From Acidobacteriota bacterium (GTDB lineage: Bacteria > Acidobacteriota > Blastocatellia > Pyrinomonadales > Pyrinomonadaceae): DNA of 64,000 nucleotides. The stretch covers positions 558,001 to 622,000 of the forward strand of contig QQUY01000001.1 in the NCBI GenBank assembly GCA_003385635.1, written 5' to 3'. Each line of letters begins with the position of its first letter. Position 1 is the first letter of the stretch. Under the pieces are notes generated by a model. The model was not told where the DNA came from. It was given only the letters and a program-made list of their open reading frames with translations, and ran no database searches. A program made the translations under genes and the position numbers. Positions 24,866 through 34,489 of the stretch are shown piece after piece.

Positions 24866-25798
24866 CTAGTCCCGCCTCGCATACAATTCGGCGATCCAAT
24901 CCTGAACATTTGGTTCCTCTTTCATCTCAAGCCCTTTGGCAAGCATCCACCGGTGAATCCACGAAAGACCTCGCCGAGAAGTTACCTCCGGCAGGGAATA
25001 CGCTTCGTCTTTAAGCGCCTCGTCGAGCGAAACGAATTGGTACCCTCGTTTCTCCATCATTGACGCGAGCTTTTCAAAATGGTCCGCATTGATCCGATTC
25101 ACGTGCAGGAGCAAGACCTGGGCCGGCTCGCGATTCAGGAACTCCCGGCTGACATCCTCGAAATGCGAGAATACCGAGTTCATATACTCGACGTAAGCCA
25201 CGGCAATGCGGTCCGCGAGTTTTCCGTTATTTTCTGCCAGGGCGTTCTCATACACTGTTGCAAAGATGTATTCGTTATTGTCTATAGTGACCGGTGCGAC
25301 GGTGTATCCGCGCCTTTTCAGGAACTCTGAAAGCTGCTTTCTGTAATCATCGGTCGGGCCCGTACGCAGCTGCGTATGGCGAAAATACCGGAGCTTCTTA
25401 CCCCGATTCTCAAGCAACATTCTTGTAACCGTCTCGCCGCGGATCAGGTCATCGCGGTATGCTTCGAATGAATTCGAATTTATCGCAATGTGAGAAAAAG
25501 TGTGGTTCCCGAGTGTATGGCCCGCGTCTAGCCACTTTTCGAGGATCGCGGTCCGCTCGTCGATCTCGCCGGGCACATAGAGCTTACGCTCATTTACAAA
25601 GACCGCCGCTGGCAGATCCCGCGCCTTTAGCTTCGAAAGCAGAATGGCGTTAACAGCGGTAAGCTCCTTCAGGTCGGACACGTTGTGTGTTCCCGGCAAG
25701 TCATCGAAGGTCACGGAGATCTTGCGAGTCGCTTGAGCGTTGACGGCCGGGAAGACAAAAAGAAGAAGGGCAAAAACGAGAAATGCTCTGATATTCAT
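24866..25798 (-). CDS. Exported polysaccharide deacetylase family protein (CE4)
   Basis: A signal peptide (MNIRAFLVFALLLFVFPAVNAQ) is followed by the CE4 NodB-like fold: KISVTFDDLPGTH (T-F-D-D motif 1, with catalytic and metal Asp), AAVFVNE, and LDAGHTLGNHTFSHIAINS (H-x-x-x-H metal motif 2). A divergent motif 3, RYFRHTQLRTG, has H where R-x-P-Y/W is usual. Later VLLLHVNRINADHFEKL gives motif-5-like LLLH. CE4 enzymes remove acetyl groups from peptidoglycan, chitin or surface glycans; the substrate is not evident. It is divergent from the kinase-like gene at 25871 across 72 bases. Confidence 0.85.
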   Translation of the reverse strand: MNIRAFLVFALLLFVFPAVNAQATRKISVTFDDLPGTHNVSDLKELTAVNAILLSKLKARDLPAAVFVNERKLYVPGEIDERTAILEKWLDAGHTLGNHTFSHIAINSNSFEAYRDDLIRGETVTRMLLENRGKKLRYFRHTQLRTGPTDDYRKQLSEFLKRRGYTVAPVTIDNNEYIFATVYENALAENNGKLADRIAVAYVEYMNSVFSHFEDVSREFLNREPAQVLLLHVNRINADHFEKLASMMEKRGYQFVSLDEALKDEAYSLPEVTSRRGLSWIHRWMLAKGLEMKEEPNVQDWIAELYARRD

Positions 25799-25870
25799 AA
25801 ATGTTCGCCAGAATCATTTTGGGGAAGGGCGCTTTGCAAACCAAGCCAGAAATACTATTAAATCACCGTG

Positions 25871-26926
25871 ATGCGAGAAACGTCCACAGCAAGGACCGGG
25901 GAAGAGCTGGATGAAGTCCGGCTGGCGGAATACCTTCGCGCCGAGCTAAGGATCCCGGTCAAAGACCTCTTGATCAAACAGTTTCCGGCCGGCAGTTCTA
26001 ACCTCACGTATCTGTTGAACGCCGACGAGAAGGAGTTCGTTCTGCGAAGGCCTCCCTTCGGAAACCGCGTAAAGACGGCGCATGATATGGCAAGGGAGTT
26101 CAGGGTGCTCTCGAGCCTTTCGAAAGTGTTCCACAGGGCGCCGAAGCCGATCCTGTTCTGCGATGACGGGTCCGTTCTGGGTGGCGATTTTTACCTGATG
26201 GAGAGAAAGAAAGGCCTGATCATCCGTGGAGAGGCGCCTGACAATCTCAAAGAATCGAAAGAGCTTCAAAGGGACGTCTGCCGCGCTTTCGTAAAGAACC
26301 TGGCTGACCTTCATTCGATCGACCACGCGTCGATCGGCCTTGAGGATTTCGGCAAGCCCGAAGGATACGTTCAAAGGCAGGTTGTCGGCTGGTCTCAACG
26401 ATACTTCAACGCAAAGACCGACGAGTGGGACGAGCTGGAAAAGGCAATCTTCTGGATGAACAACAACGTTCCCGAAGACGACGACGCGGCGCTGATCCAT
26501 AACGATTACAAGTTTGATAATGTGATTCTCGACCCCGACGTTCTTTCGACGATCGTCGGGGTCCTGGACTGGGAAATGGCGACGGTCGGATCCCCCCTGA
26601 TGGATCTCGGTACGACGTTGGGTTATTGGATGTCTCCGAAAGAGGGCGGCGAGATGCTGGCGATGCCTTTCAATCCCCGTGTGCTGATGGAGACGATCTC
26701 AAGACAAGAGATAGCGGAGATGTACTCCGACTACTCAGGCCGCGACATATCGGACGTAAATTTCTATTACGTCTTCGGTACGATCAAGATCGCGGTTATC
26801 GCCCAGCAGATCTTCTTCCGTTACCGGAAAGGATTTACGGCAGATAAGCGATTCAGGGATTTCGACAGGCTCGTAGGAAAACTGGGCGTAATCGCCTTGA
26901 AAGCGATCCACGACGGGAAACTTTAG
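25871..26926 (+). CDS. Phosphotransferase family protein (ACAD10/11-type kinase-like)
   Basis: The protein of about 351 residues has the aminoglycoside phosphotransferase (APH) fold. KQFPAGSSNLTYLL and EFVLRRPPFG make the N-lobe. Catalytic Brenner loop IHNDYKFDNVILD and metal-binding LDWEMATVGSPLMDLG make the C-lobe. The R-R-P-P wording and the overall layout match the ACAD10/ACAD11 kinase-domain group, which phosphorylates 4-hydroxyacyl substrates in some organisms. A GTG directly precedes the ATG at 25871, so the start may be one codon earlier. The lipoprotein gene follows after a single base. Confidence 0.88.
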   Translation: MRETSTARTGEELDEVRLAEYLRAELRIPVKDLLIKQFPAGSSNLTYLLNADEKEFVLRRPPFGNRVKTAHDMAREFRVLSSLSKVFHRAPKPILFCDDGSVLGGDFYLMERKKGLIIRGEAPDNLKESKELQRDVCRAFVKNLADLHSIDHASIGLEDFGKPEGYVQRQVVGWSQRYFNAKTDEWDELEKAIFWMNNNVPEDDDAALIHNDYKFDNVILDPDVLSTIVGVLDWEMATVGSPLMDLGTTLGYWMSPKEGGEMLAMPFNPRVLMETISRQEIAEMYSDYSGRDISDVNFYYVFGTIKIAVIAQQIFFRYRKGFTADKRFRDFDRLVGKLGVIALKAIHDGKL

Positions 26927-26927
26927 C

Positions 26928-28541
26928 GTGAAGAACTCTTTTTCCAGCAAGGTCTTCGGAACATTCGGGTTCGCGGCAGTCGCGATCCTGAGCTACTTTC
27001 TCATCTCCTGCTCTTCAACTCCGACCGGACTCAGGTCTCTTGCCCCTGCAAATACAGCGATCTACCTCGAAACCCCCGATCTGGGAGTCCTTCTTGGAAG
27101 GCTTGCAGATAATCCATCGATCACAGGTGGAGAGCCTGCATTCGATCCTTCGTTACTCGAAGGCGTGGAAGCCGCCGTCGCTGTAAGCGGATTCGAGGCT
27201 ACTGAGAGTCCCGTGACTGATAGCGAAGCGGTCCTGAATTTCAAGCCCGATTTCGTGCTGATCGCCGACACAAAGGCCTGGAGCTGGCAGATGGAATCCC
27301 TGGTCGAAGCGACACTCGGCAGATTTGTGAACGGCCACTACGGGGTCGGGACAAGAGCCGAGAAGATAATACGAGACGGCAACCGCTGGTACGTCTGGAC
27401 CAGCCCGGACGGACGCAAAGCCTACGCCGCGATCAGCGGATCGACTGTCTTCTTCGGAAATCGTGAAGAATCGGTTCTGGAATGCCTTTCGGTAAAAGAA
27501 GGCAAGATCGACAGCCTCCTGTCCAACGACCGACTCTCGAGGCAATACGAGTCGGCCAAGGGCAAGCTCGCATTCGGCTACGTGTCGGAAGACGGTATCG
27601 CACAGCTCTCGGATTTCGCGGGAGTATCGATGGCGATCGATCAATCAGAAGAAGCGGGAGCCCAAACCGTGATCTCTTCGGTCTTTCCCCAGCTCATCCG
27701 AAACTCCATACGCGAGATCGTATGGACAGCCACGGCTCACGAAGACGGAATTGAGGACGTGATCGATCTCAGGCTCGAAAGTGACGTTTCGGAAGCTTTT
27801 GTCGCTTCGATGAGTCCATCGGCGGCGGCTGACAACGAGATCACAAAGTTCATTCCGGCCGAAGCATACTCGGCCACCCGGTATAACCTCAGGAATCCGA
27901 GGGTCGCTTTCAGAAGTCTGATACTCGCCTCGGCGCTAAAGGTCGATCAGGCCGCTACAAGGTTCATTCCGGCTTTGGGCGCCTCGCTTCTTCAGCCATA
28001 TGGAGTGGAAGATCCGGAAGCGTTCCTTTCATACTGCGATCCCTTTTTGCTTACGATCCAGTTCGACGAGGCCGGGGATTCCGCTGCAGCGGTCGTGAAG
28101 ACCGATAATTTTGAAGAGATCCGAGAGCATCTGATCGAAGGATTTGCACCCGTCGAAAGCGAAGAGAAGGAAACGCTTGAGGATCCCCGAACGGGCCTTC
28201 GGGCGGCCCGGGAAGGGAGTTATCTGGTCCTCGGCGATCCTGTCAGCGTGGCGAAAACGCTCAGGGCCTTCGCGGGACGAAGCGAAGCGGCAAAAGGGAA
28301 CGACATTACGCGAACACAAGCATTTGCATTCCTCGGCAGGCCCGAACACACTTCCGTTACCGTTTCAAGGGATGGTTCGACCGCCGCAGATCTGGCTAAA
28401 GTGTTCGTCGATGGTCCCGCAAATGTCAGAACGGAAACTTTTGATCTGACCTTAACCGATTTCGAACAATTCGGTATCAGACGCACTTACCGCTCGGAAT
28501 TCGGTTTTCCGGGCTATCTGATCGGAATGTTCGGTGATTGA
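26928..28541 (+). CDS. Lipoprotein of unknown function
   Basis: The likely start is GTG at 26928, one base after the upstream stop, so it is translationally coupled. The N-terminus (KNSFSSKVFGTFGFAAVAIL, then SYFLISCSS) is a lipoprotein signal with lipobox L-I-S-C and Cys28. The mature part begins LRSLAPANTAIYLETPDLGVLLGRL and has repeated alpha/beta sections including KPDFVLIADTKAWSW and VFFGNRE. The style resembles DUF3352-like proteins that open with 'P-A-x-T-x-x-Y-x-x-x-P-D', but I am not sure. No catalytic motif is seen. Confidence 0.75.
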   Translation: MKNSFSSKVFGTFGFAAVAILSYFLISCSSTPTGLRSLAPANTAIYLETPDLGVLLGRLADNPSITGGEPAFDPSLLEGVEAAVAVSGFEATESPVTDSEAVLNFKPDFVLIADTKAWSWQMESLVEATLGRFVNGHYGVGTRAEKIIRDGNRWYVWTSPDGRKAYAAISGSTVFFGNREESVLECLSVKEGKIDSLLSNDRLSRQYESAKGKLAFGYVSEDGIAQLSDFAGVSMAIDQSEEAGAQTVISSVFPQLIRNSIREIVWTATAHEDGIEDVIDLRLESDVSEAFVASMSPSAAADNEITKFIPAEAYSATRYNLRNPRVAFRSLILASALKVDQAATRFIPALGASLLQPYGVEDPEAFLSYCDPFLLTIQFDEAGDSAAAVVKTDNFEEIREHLIEGFAPVESEEKETLEDPRTGLRAAREGSYLVLGDPVSVAKTLRAFAGRSEAAKGNDITRTQAFAFLGRPEHTSVTVSRDGSTAADLAKVFVDGPANVRTETFDLTLTDFEQFGIRRTYRSEFGFPGYLIGMFGD

Positions 28542-28552
28542 TCCTGTCGAGG

Positions 28553-29314
28553 TTAGTCGAACAAACCCCAATATCGTTTCTTCGATCCTACGGCGCCGGC
28601 TATTTCCTTCAGACGGTTCGAGTTTCTATCGATCCACGACTCCGCTTCATCATAGTACTCGTATTTTCGCTCATCCCTCTTGAACGCTGCCGTATGGCTG
28701 TAGCGTCGGCCGTTTCTGTGAATTGTCGGATGCATGATGTGGAGCATTTCGTGAAAGACGACGAATTCCACCACGAAGGCCGGTATGGTCTTTGAATCCA
28801 GAGATTTGCTTACGATGATGGTATTGTGAGCCTGGTCATAATGACCGAGCCTTCGGAAGGTGCGCTTTGACGACCAGCCGATCTCCGGTCTTTGTAGATC
28901 GCCTTCGAAATACTCTTCGTTAAGCCTCCCGAAAATGGATCTTAGGTCGTAAACATCGCCCTTCGGATCATTTACCACTTTTCGGCCCTTCCTGCGTTTG
29001 TTCTCGAGTACTCGCTCGCGTATTCCGGGCGAAGATATGTAAAGCTTATAGATCTCGTCGATCTTCCGAGGGACACTGCGTCTGAGGAGTTTGCAGACGA
29101 GAATTATAGCGAGGGCTTCGTGAATGTGCCCGGGAGCGTCCTCAAGCATCGTCGAAATGCGAACGAATACCTTTCCGTTGCGTACCCGGATGGTGTTGTT
29201 GAGATTGACATAGGGATAGAACCGGACAGACACGGCAGGAGGCGTGCGGTCCGGATCGATCCTGGAGAATACTTCCGAGTATATCCGGACAAGATTTTCA
29301 GAGGTTTCAGGCAT
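28553..29314 (-). CDS. SprT-like zinc metallopeptidase domain protein
   Basis: The 253-residue protein has its catalytic motif in FVVFHEMLHIMHP (HExxH) with the likely third ligand in GRRYSHTAAFKRDER. This is the SprT-like arrangement, in which a LNEEYFEGDLQRPEIGW segment lies upstream (x-N-x-x-Y-F-x-G-x-L). The N-terminal 110 residues are a separate helical part. SprT relatives include Spartan-type proteases acting on DNA-protein crosslinks; that role is not shown here. It is convergent with the lipoprotein gene (11 bases) and divergent from hrcA. Confidence 0.85.
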   Translation of the reverse strand: MPETSENLVRIYSEVFSRIDPDRTPPAVSVRFYPYVNLNNTIRVRNGKVFVRISTMLEDAPGHIHEALAIILVCKLLRRSVPRKIDEIYKLYISSPGIRERVLENKRRKGRKVVNDPKGDVYDLRSIFGRLNEEYFEGDLQRPEIGWSSKRTFRRLGHYDQAHNTIIVSKSLDSKTIPAFVVEFVVFHEMLHIMHPTIHRNGRRYSHTAAFKRDERKYEYYDEAESWIDRNSNRLKEIAGAVGSKKRYWGLFD

Positions 29315-29345
29315 TTGGTGTTAATCAAAGTTTAACAGATATCTC

Positions 29346-29375
29346 TTGACATTTGAGGCGCTTAAATGCTATTCA
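29346..29375 (+). promoter_or_regulatory. Promoter of the hrcA-grpE-dnaK-dnaJ operon
   Basis: TTGACA (29346-29351) is a perfect -35 box. TATTCA (29370-29375) is an 18-base-spaced -10 preceded by TGC (extended -10). The start codon of hrcA is at 29429. Confidence 0.65.
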
Positions 29376-29408
29376 ATTTAAGTGCAAAGCATATCTTAAT
29401 GTGCTTTG
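29358..29408 (+). promoter_or_regulatory. Two adjacent inverted repeats over the heat-shock promoter
   Basis: Dyad 1 is GCGCTTAAAT (29358-29367) with ATTTAAGTGC (29376-29385), one mismatch and an 8-base loop, covering the -10. Dyad 2 is CAAAGCA (29385-29391) with TGCTTTG (29402-29408), with a 10-base loop. These are candidate operators. The spacing does not match CIRCE (TTAGCACTC-N9-GAGTGCTAA). Confidence 0.5.
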
Positions 29409-29428
29409 ACACTCACCATCAGAGAACC

Positions 29429-30553
29429 ATGTCCGCCCGTGGGATCCACTCCAAAAACAAAGACGACTCTGATCTACCCGACGCTCGCGGGCAACTAGTA
29501 CTTTCAGCGATCATCAGCGAACACTTTGAAAGCGGCCAGCCCGTCGGATCCAAGGCTGTCGCAGAGAGATTCGCGAACAGGACCGGGCTCAGTTCCGCCA
29601 CGATCAGAAACGTGATGAGCGAGCTCGAGACATATGGGTTGCTGGAACAACCGCACACTTCCGCAGGAAGGGTGCCAACGGACAAGGGGTACAGGTTCTA
29701 CGTTGACAATCTGCTCGGCATACTCAGCCTCTCGGACGACGACCTTCGGATCATAAACCGTGAGCTGGGGCTTGGGGAATCCCTCGAAGACGAAACGCCG
29801 GACAGGCTAATGCAGCGCACCTCCCAGGTCCTGTCTGCTCTTTCAAATAATATTGGTATCGTGGTCTCGCCGTCGCTTGCGACCGACCGCCTGCAGCACA
29901 TCGAATTCGTGAATCTGTCAGACAAACGGGTCCTCGTGGTGTTGGTTTCGGCGCCGAGCCTTGTTCACAACAAAGTGATCCGCTTGACGGAGGCTTTTAC
30001 ACAGGACGAGCTCGACAAGACGGCACGCTACCTGAATGCAGAGTTCGCCGGAAAGAGCCTTCTCGCAATCCGCTCGGAGATCCTCAGGCTCATGCACGAG
30101 GAAACGGCGCTTTTCGACAGCTTGCTTCAGACGGCGATGATCCTATGCTCGCAAAGCATCGAGGGCGAGGACGAGACTCACGGCGAAGTCTATGTCGACG
30201 GCACGGCTAATCTGCTCTCCCGGGGCGATTTTGCCGACCTGGACCGGCTTCGAGGCCTGATCAGGACGCTTGAAGAAAAGTCGCGTCTGGTGCAGATCCT
30301 CAACGAATGCATCGAACGGGACGATTCAAAGAGCGACAGTGTTCAGGTCGTCATCGGCCGCGAGAATCAGGCGGATTCATTCCGTGACTGCGCGGTCATT
30401 ACCGCACCGTACAGGATCGGAAACGATTCTGCTATCGGCACCCTCAGCGTAATAGGTCCGACCAGGATCGAGTACGCAAGAATGATCTCGGTGGTCAGTT
30501 ACCTGGCCAGGATGATCGAGAAAATGATGCTCAAAGAAGGGTCGGATTCCTGA
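29429..30553 (+). CDS. hrcA: Heat-inducible transcriptional repressor HrcA
   Basis: HrcA represses chaperone operons and is reset by folding capacity. The start at 29429 gives 374 residues beginning MSARGIHSKNKDDSDLPDARGQLVLSA; starts further upstream would fall inside the operator region. The winged helix is clear: ISEHFESGQPVGSKAVAER, then GLSSATIRNVMSELETYGLLEQPHTSAGRVPTDKGYRFYVD, the family signature. The GAF-like dimer and insertion domains follow (SNNIGIVVSPSLATDRLQHIEFV, and GTLSVIGPTRIEYARMISVV near the end). It leads the grpE-dnaK-dnaJ operon. Confidence 0.96.
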   Translation: MSARGIHSKNKDDSDLPDARGQLVLSAIISEHFESGQPVGSKAVAERFANRTGLSSATIRNVMSELETYGLLEQPHTSAGRVPTDKGYRFYVDNLLGILSLSDDDLRIINRELGLGESLEDETPDRLMQRTSQVLSALSNNIGIVVSPSLATDRLQHIEFVNLSDKRVLVVLVSAPSLVHNKVIRLTEAFTQDELDKTARYLNAEFAGKSLLAIRSEILRLMHEETALFDSLLQTAMILCSQSIEGEDETHGEVYVDGTANLLSRGDFADLDRLRGLIRTLEEKSRLVQILNECIERDDSKSDSVQVVIGRENQADSFRDCAVITAPYRIGNDSAIGTLSVIGPTRIEYARMISVVSYLARMIEKMMLKEGSDS

Positions 30554-30590
30554 TCATCCCTGACAGAAACAGACCCAAACGATTCTCTAA

Positions 30591-31424
30591 ATGAGCTCCG
30601 AAAAAACCTCAAATGAAGAAGTAGTCGATTCGATCGACGCTGAAGACGTGGACTCGGTCGACGATTTCATCCGTGAACTCGAGGCGAAGGAAAAGGATCT
30701 GCATATTTCTTCCGATCTCGTGATCGAGGTGGGCGAATCATCTGTCGAACACGACAACATTCACGATTCGTTCATTTCCACTGACGAGTTCGAGTTCAAA
30801 AAGCCGGAAAAGAACGACAAGCCCGCCGCCGAAGAGAAAGCCGAAAAACCGGTCCCGCCCGCGGATGACGATGATGATTCGCTTGAAGGCCAGATCGAGG
30901 AGCTGATGAACGAGCGCGATTCTCTGATGGATACGCTGCGCCGTCAAAAGATCGACTTTGAAAACTATCGGAGCCGAACCGAACGGGACAGGAGCAATAC
31001 CTTCAAGAGTATTCTCGGAGGGCTCGCGGTTCAGATCCTGCCCGTTATCGACAACCTTGACCGGGCGCTCGACGCATTCGGCGACCCTGATGAAGTTGGA
31101 AAGACAGAGGTCAACAGGTTTATCGAGGGAATAGTGCTTGTAAGTCACCAGTTGAACGAAGTGCTTAGCGAGATGGGAGTTGAGCCGATCCCTTCGGTTG
31201 GTGAGTCTTTCGATCCCACGTTTCACGAAGCTGTCGACTGCGTGCCGAGCGCTGATGTGCCGCCAAAAACCGTCATCGAAGAACTGATAAGGGGCTATAA
31301 GATCGGAGAGAAAGTAATAAGGCCTTCGATGGTCAAAGTGTCAGAAGCCCCGTACGAACCTGAAGCCGAAACTAAGGAGTCGAGTTCTGAATCGTCCGGC
31401 GAGCCGGACGAACCCGCCGAATAG
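30591..31424 (+). CDS. grpE: Nucleotide exchange factor GrpE with long acidic N-terminus
   Basis: GrpE releases ADP from DnaK. The conserved core starts about residue 100 (IEELMNERDSLMDTLRRQKIDFENYRSR) and contains ILPVIDNLDRALDAF, and EPIPSVGESFDPTFHEAVDCVPSAD. The signature GYKIGEKVIRPSMVKVS is at about 240. At 277 residues it is well above the usual 180-220. The extra length is an acidic, disordered-looking N-terminal region of about 95 residues and an acidic Ser-rich tail. It lies 37 bases after hrcA. Confidence 0.95.
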   Translation: MSSEKTSNEEVVDSIDAEDVDSVDDFIRELEAKEKDLHISSDLVIEVGESSVEHDNIHDSFISTDEFEFKKPEKNDKPAAEEKAEKPVPPADDDDDSLEGQIEELMNERDSLMDTLRRQKIDFENYRSRTERDRSNTFKSILGGLAVQILPVIDNLDRALDAFGDPDEVGKTEVNRFIEGIVLVSHQLNEVLSEMGVEPIPSVGESFDPTFHEAVDCVPSADVPPKTVIEELIRGYKIGEKVIRPSMVKVSEAPYEPEAETKESSSESSGEPDEPAE

Positions 31425-31465
31425 ACCCAATCCCTCGCCAATCCATCCAGGGTCAAGGAACTGAT

Positions 31466-33271
31466 ATGAGCAAAGTCATCGGAATCGATCTAGGAACGAC
31501 GAACTGCTGCGTTTCCGTTATGGAAGGCGGCGCGGTCCAGATCATCCCAAACAAAGAGGGCGGCCGCACCATGCCCTCGGTCGTAGGGTTCACGGACAAA
31601 GGCGAGAGGCTTGTCGGCCAGATCGCAAAACGTCAGGCCGTAACGAACTCCTCTAACACTCTCTACGCTGTCAAACGCTTGATCGGACGGAAATTCGATT
31701 CTCCCGAAGCGGAGAAGATGATGGAAGTAGTTCCGTTCGAGATTGTCGAATCGCCGAACGGAGACGCTCACATACGTGCTGTCGACGAGGTTCACAGCCC
31801 GCCGGAGATCTCTGCGATCGTTCTGCAGCGGTTAAAGCAATCTGCCGAAGAGTTCCTTGGCGATACTGTAGATGAAGCGATAATCACCGTGCCCGCCTAC
31901 TTTGACGACATGCAGCGGCAGGCAACGCGAGACGCGGGAAAGATTGCCGGGCTGAAGGTCGAAAGGATCATTAACGAGCCGACAGCTGCTGCTTTGGCTT
32001 ACGGATTCGACAACAACAAGTCTGAAAAGATCGTCGTCTATGACCTCGGCGGCGGAACATTCGATATCACCATCCTCGAGATAAACGACGGTGTGTTCGA
32101 GGTACTTTCGACCTCTGGAAACACATTTCTCGGCGGTGAGGATTTTGACCAGAGGATCATCGACTGGCTCGTAGAAGACTTCAAACAGGAGAACGACATA
32201 GACCTTCGCCAGGACAGGCTGGCGCTTCAAAGGCTCAAAGAGGGAGCCGAACGCGCGAAATGTGAGTTGTCGTCGGTGAGCGAATCGACGATCAATCTCC
32301 CCTTCGTCGCCGCCGATGCTTCGGGACCGAAACACGTCAACAAGGTTCTGACCCGCGAAAAGTTTGAAGAACTTGTATCCGACCTCGTCGAATCGACGGT
32401 AGAGCCCTGCCAGAAAGCGCTTTGGGATGCGAAGTTGCAGCCCGAAGACATTGACAAGATCATTCTGGTGGGCGGCCAAACGCGTTCGCCGATCGTCGGA
32501 AGGACTGTCGAAGAGGTCTTTGGAAAGCCTCCTTCTTCCGAGATCAATCCCGACGAAGTTGTCGCGATGGGTGCCGCCATCCAGGGAGGGGTGCTTGCGG
32601 GTGATGTTAAGGACATCGTTCTTCTCGACGTACTTCCTCTGAGTCTCGGACTAGAAACGCGAGGCGGACTTTTCGTCAAGCTGATAGAAAGGAACAGCAC
32701 GATCCCGCTTCGGAACACGATGACGTTCACGACGGTGGTCGACAACCAGCAGACCGTTGAGATTCATATTCTTCAGGGTGAAAGGGAGATCGCAAACGGC
32801 AACCGGAGTTTGGGCAAGTTCGAACTCGTCGGAATTCCGCCAGCAGACCGCGGCATACCCCAGATCGATGTCACCTTCGAGGTCGATGCGAGCGGCATCG
32901 TAAGCGTTTCGGCCAAGGACAAGATGACCGGCCTCGAGCAGGCAATGCAGGTCACACCGTCTTCGGGACTCGCGCCTGACGAGATCGACGCTCTGATCCT
33001 CGAAGCCAAAAAGAGTGCGGAAGCCGACCGCGACGCTCGTGACGTGATCGTAACGAAGAACAGTGTCGGAACGCTGATCGAAAATACACGCAAGTCGCTT
33101 ATCGAATTCGGAAAGGAACTTCCGAAGGAAGATCAGGTAGAGATTAAGACCGTGCTTGCTGAAGCAGAGAGGGACCTTGCCGAAGGTGACCTCGAGAAGA
33201 TGAAGGAAGCTCAGGGCCGCGTCGAACAAGTCGCCGCGAAACTATCGGAGTCGCTAATGTCCCTTGCCTGA
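31466..33271 (+). CDS. dnaK: Molecular chaperone DnaK (Hsp70)
   Basis: The actin-like ATPase domain opens [19 protein letters not shown] and contains [49 protein letters not shown] and [12 protein letters not shown]. The linker [14 protein letters not shown] leads to the substrate-binding domain ([33 protein letters not shown]). At 601 residues it is shorter than the usual 610-640, because the acidic disordered C-terminal tail is absent and the protein ends [10 protein letters not shown]. The operon order hrcA-grpE-dnaK-dnaJ fits the genes' joint function. Confidence 0.97.
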   Translation: MSKVIGIDLGTTNCCVSVMEGGAVQIIPNKEGGRTMPSVVGFTDKGERLVGQIAKRQAVTNSSNTLYAVKRLIGRKFDSPEAEKMMEVVPFEIVESPNGDAHIRAVDEVHSPPEISAIVLQRLKQSAEEFLGDTVDEAIITVPAYFDDMQRQATRDAGKIAGLKVERIINEPTAAALAYGFDNNKSEKIVVYDLGGGTFDITILEINDGVFEVLSTSGNTFLGGEDFDQRIIDWLVEDFKQENDIDLRQDRLALQRLKEGAERAKCELSSVSESTINLPFVAADASGPKHVNKVLTREKFEELVSDLVESTVEPCQKALWDAKLQPEDIDKIILVGGQTRSPIVGRTVEEVFGKPPSSEINPDEVVAMGAAIQGGVLAGDVKDIVLLDVLPLSLGLETRGGLFVKLIERNSTIPLRNTMTFTTVVDNQQTVEIHILQGEREIANGNRSLGKFELVGIPPADRGIPQIDVTFEVDASGIVSVSAKDKMTGLEQAMQVTPSSGLAPDEIDALILEAKKSAEADRDARDVIVTKNSVGTLIENTRKSLIEFGKELPKEDQVEIKTVLAEAERDLAEGDLEKMKEAQGRVEQVAAKLSESLMSLA

Positions 33272-33290
33272 AACGGGACTTGAGAAATTC

Positions 33291-33350
33291 GCCCTCTTTG
33301 GGCAAAATTTAAGGACGTTGGTTTTTGGAAGAGAGCCGACGTTCTTTTTT
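33291..33350 (+). terminator. Hairpin pair with T6 between dnaK and dnaJ
   Basis: A small GCCC-TCTTT-GGGC hairpin (about 33290-33303) is followed by a 10-pair stem (33312-33321 with 33336-33345, two G-U pairs). The run TTTTTT begins at 33345. It is a possible partial terminator that would lower dnaJ expression, lying 38 bases before the dnaJ start. Confidence 0.65.
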
Positions 33351-33388
33351 GTGCCGGGAACGAGTCCCAGGCCGGCCTGATACGCATA

Positions 33389-34489
33389 ATGAGTAAACGA
33401 GATTATTACGAGGTCCTCGGCGTTGACCGGGGAGCCGACGACAACGAGATCAAGCGGGCATACAGGCGCCTCGCCGTCCAGTATCATCCCGACAAGAATC
33501 CGGACGACCACGACGCTGAAGAGAAGTTCAAAGAGGCCGCAGAGGCCTATTCCGTGCTCTCAGATCAGCAGAAGCGGTCGCGATACGACCGTTTCGGGCA
33601 CTCCGGTCTTGGAGGGCCCGGAGGCGGCGCATACGACCCCGGATTCACAAACATCGAGGATATCTTCGATCTTTTCGGATTTGGCGATATGTTCGGCGGA
33701 AGTGGCCGTCGGCAAACAGTCCAGCGCGGTGCGGACCTCAGATACGATTACCAGATAACGCTTGAGGAAGCCGCATCCGGGAAGGATGCAAAGATCGATA
33801 TCCCGCGTCTTGAAACCTGTGATGAGTGCTCCGGAAAAGGAACGGCGGAGGGGTCTGAACCCGAAACCTGTGTTACGTGCGGCGGAAACGGCCAGACCCG
33901 CTATCAGCAGGGTTTCTTTAGTGTAATGAGGACCTGCCCCAACTGTTCAGGTAAGGGCCAGATCATCAAGGATCCGTGCAGGGAGTGCAGGGGAGCCGGA
34001 AGGGTCGAGAAGACGAAGACTCTCGAGGTTAAGATACCTGCCGGCGTCGATTCCGGATCGCGACTGAGGGTCGGCGGAGAAGGGGAGTCCGGGGTCAACG
34101 GCGGGCCCAGCGGCGACCTCTATGTATTCATTCATGTGAAGGAGCACGAGATATTTGAACGACAGGGATCGAATCTATACACATCCGCTCCCGTTTCGTT
34201 CGCCCAGGCCGCTCTTGGAGCCGAGATCGAGGTTAAGACATTGAACGGAACCGAAGACCTGAAGATCCCTGCCGGGACCCAGACGGGTAGCGTTTTCCGG
34301 ATCAAGGGCGAGGGTATGCCAGCTCTTGGCGGACGGGGCACCGGTGATCTTTTTGTAGCGGTCACGCTGGTGACGCCGAAATCTCTGAACAAGGAGCAAA
34401 GAAAGCTTCTTGAGAAACTTGCTGAGATCGAGGACAAGGACTTCGAGGACGAAGGCTTTATGGACAAGGTCAGGAATATTTTCAATTGA
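33389..34489 (+). CDS. dnaJ: Co-chaperone DnaJ (Hsp40)
   Basis: This is a full type I DnaJ. The J domain (1-70) contains [24 protein letters not shown] and the HPD motif in YHPDKNP. It is followed by a Gly/Phe-rich stretch ([14 protein letters not shown]). Four zinc-binding repeats ([24 protein letters not shown] and CRECRGAG) come next, then the C-terminal substrate domain with [20 protein letters not shown]. At 366 residues it is normal. It stimulates DnaK ATP hydrolysis and delivers substrates. It is last in the operon. Confidence 0.97.
   Translation: MSKRDYYEVLGVDRGADDNEIKRAYRRLAVQYHPDKNPDDHDAEEKFKEAAEAYSVLSDQQKRSRYDRFGHSGLGGPGGGAYDPGFTNIEDIFDLFGFGDMFGGSGRRQTVQRGADLRYDYQITLEEAASGKDAKIDIPRLETCDECSGKGTAEGSEPETCVTCGGNGQTRYQQGFFSVMRTCPNCSGKGQIIKDPCRECRGAGRVEKTKTLEVKIPAGVDSGSRLRVGGEGESGVNGGPSGDLYVFIHVKEHEIFERQGSNLYTSAPVSFAQAALGAEIEVKTLNGTEDLKIPAGTQTGSVFRIKGEGMPALGGRGTGDLFVAVTLVTPKSLNKEQRKLLEKLAEIEDKDFEDEGFMDKVRNIFN

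Noticed and set aside
24318-24869. Plus-strand frame across the 24.5-24.9 kb gap
   Set aside because: It overlaps the DUF1801 gene in another frame, has low-complexity composition, and no motif.
29358-29408. CIRCE element upstream of hrcA
   Set aside because: The half-site words GC(A/G)CT...AGTGC resemble CIRCE, but the arm sequence and the spacing do not match TTAGCACTC-N9-GAGTGCTAA.
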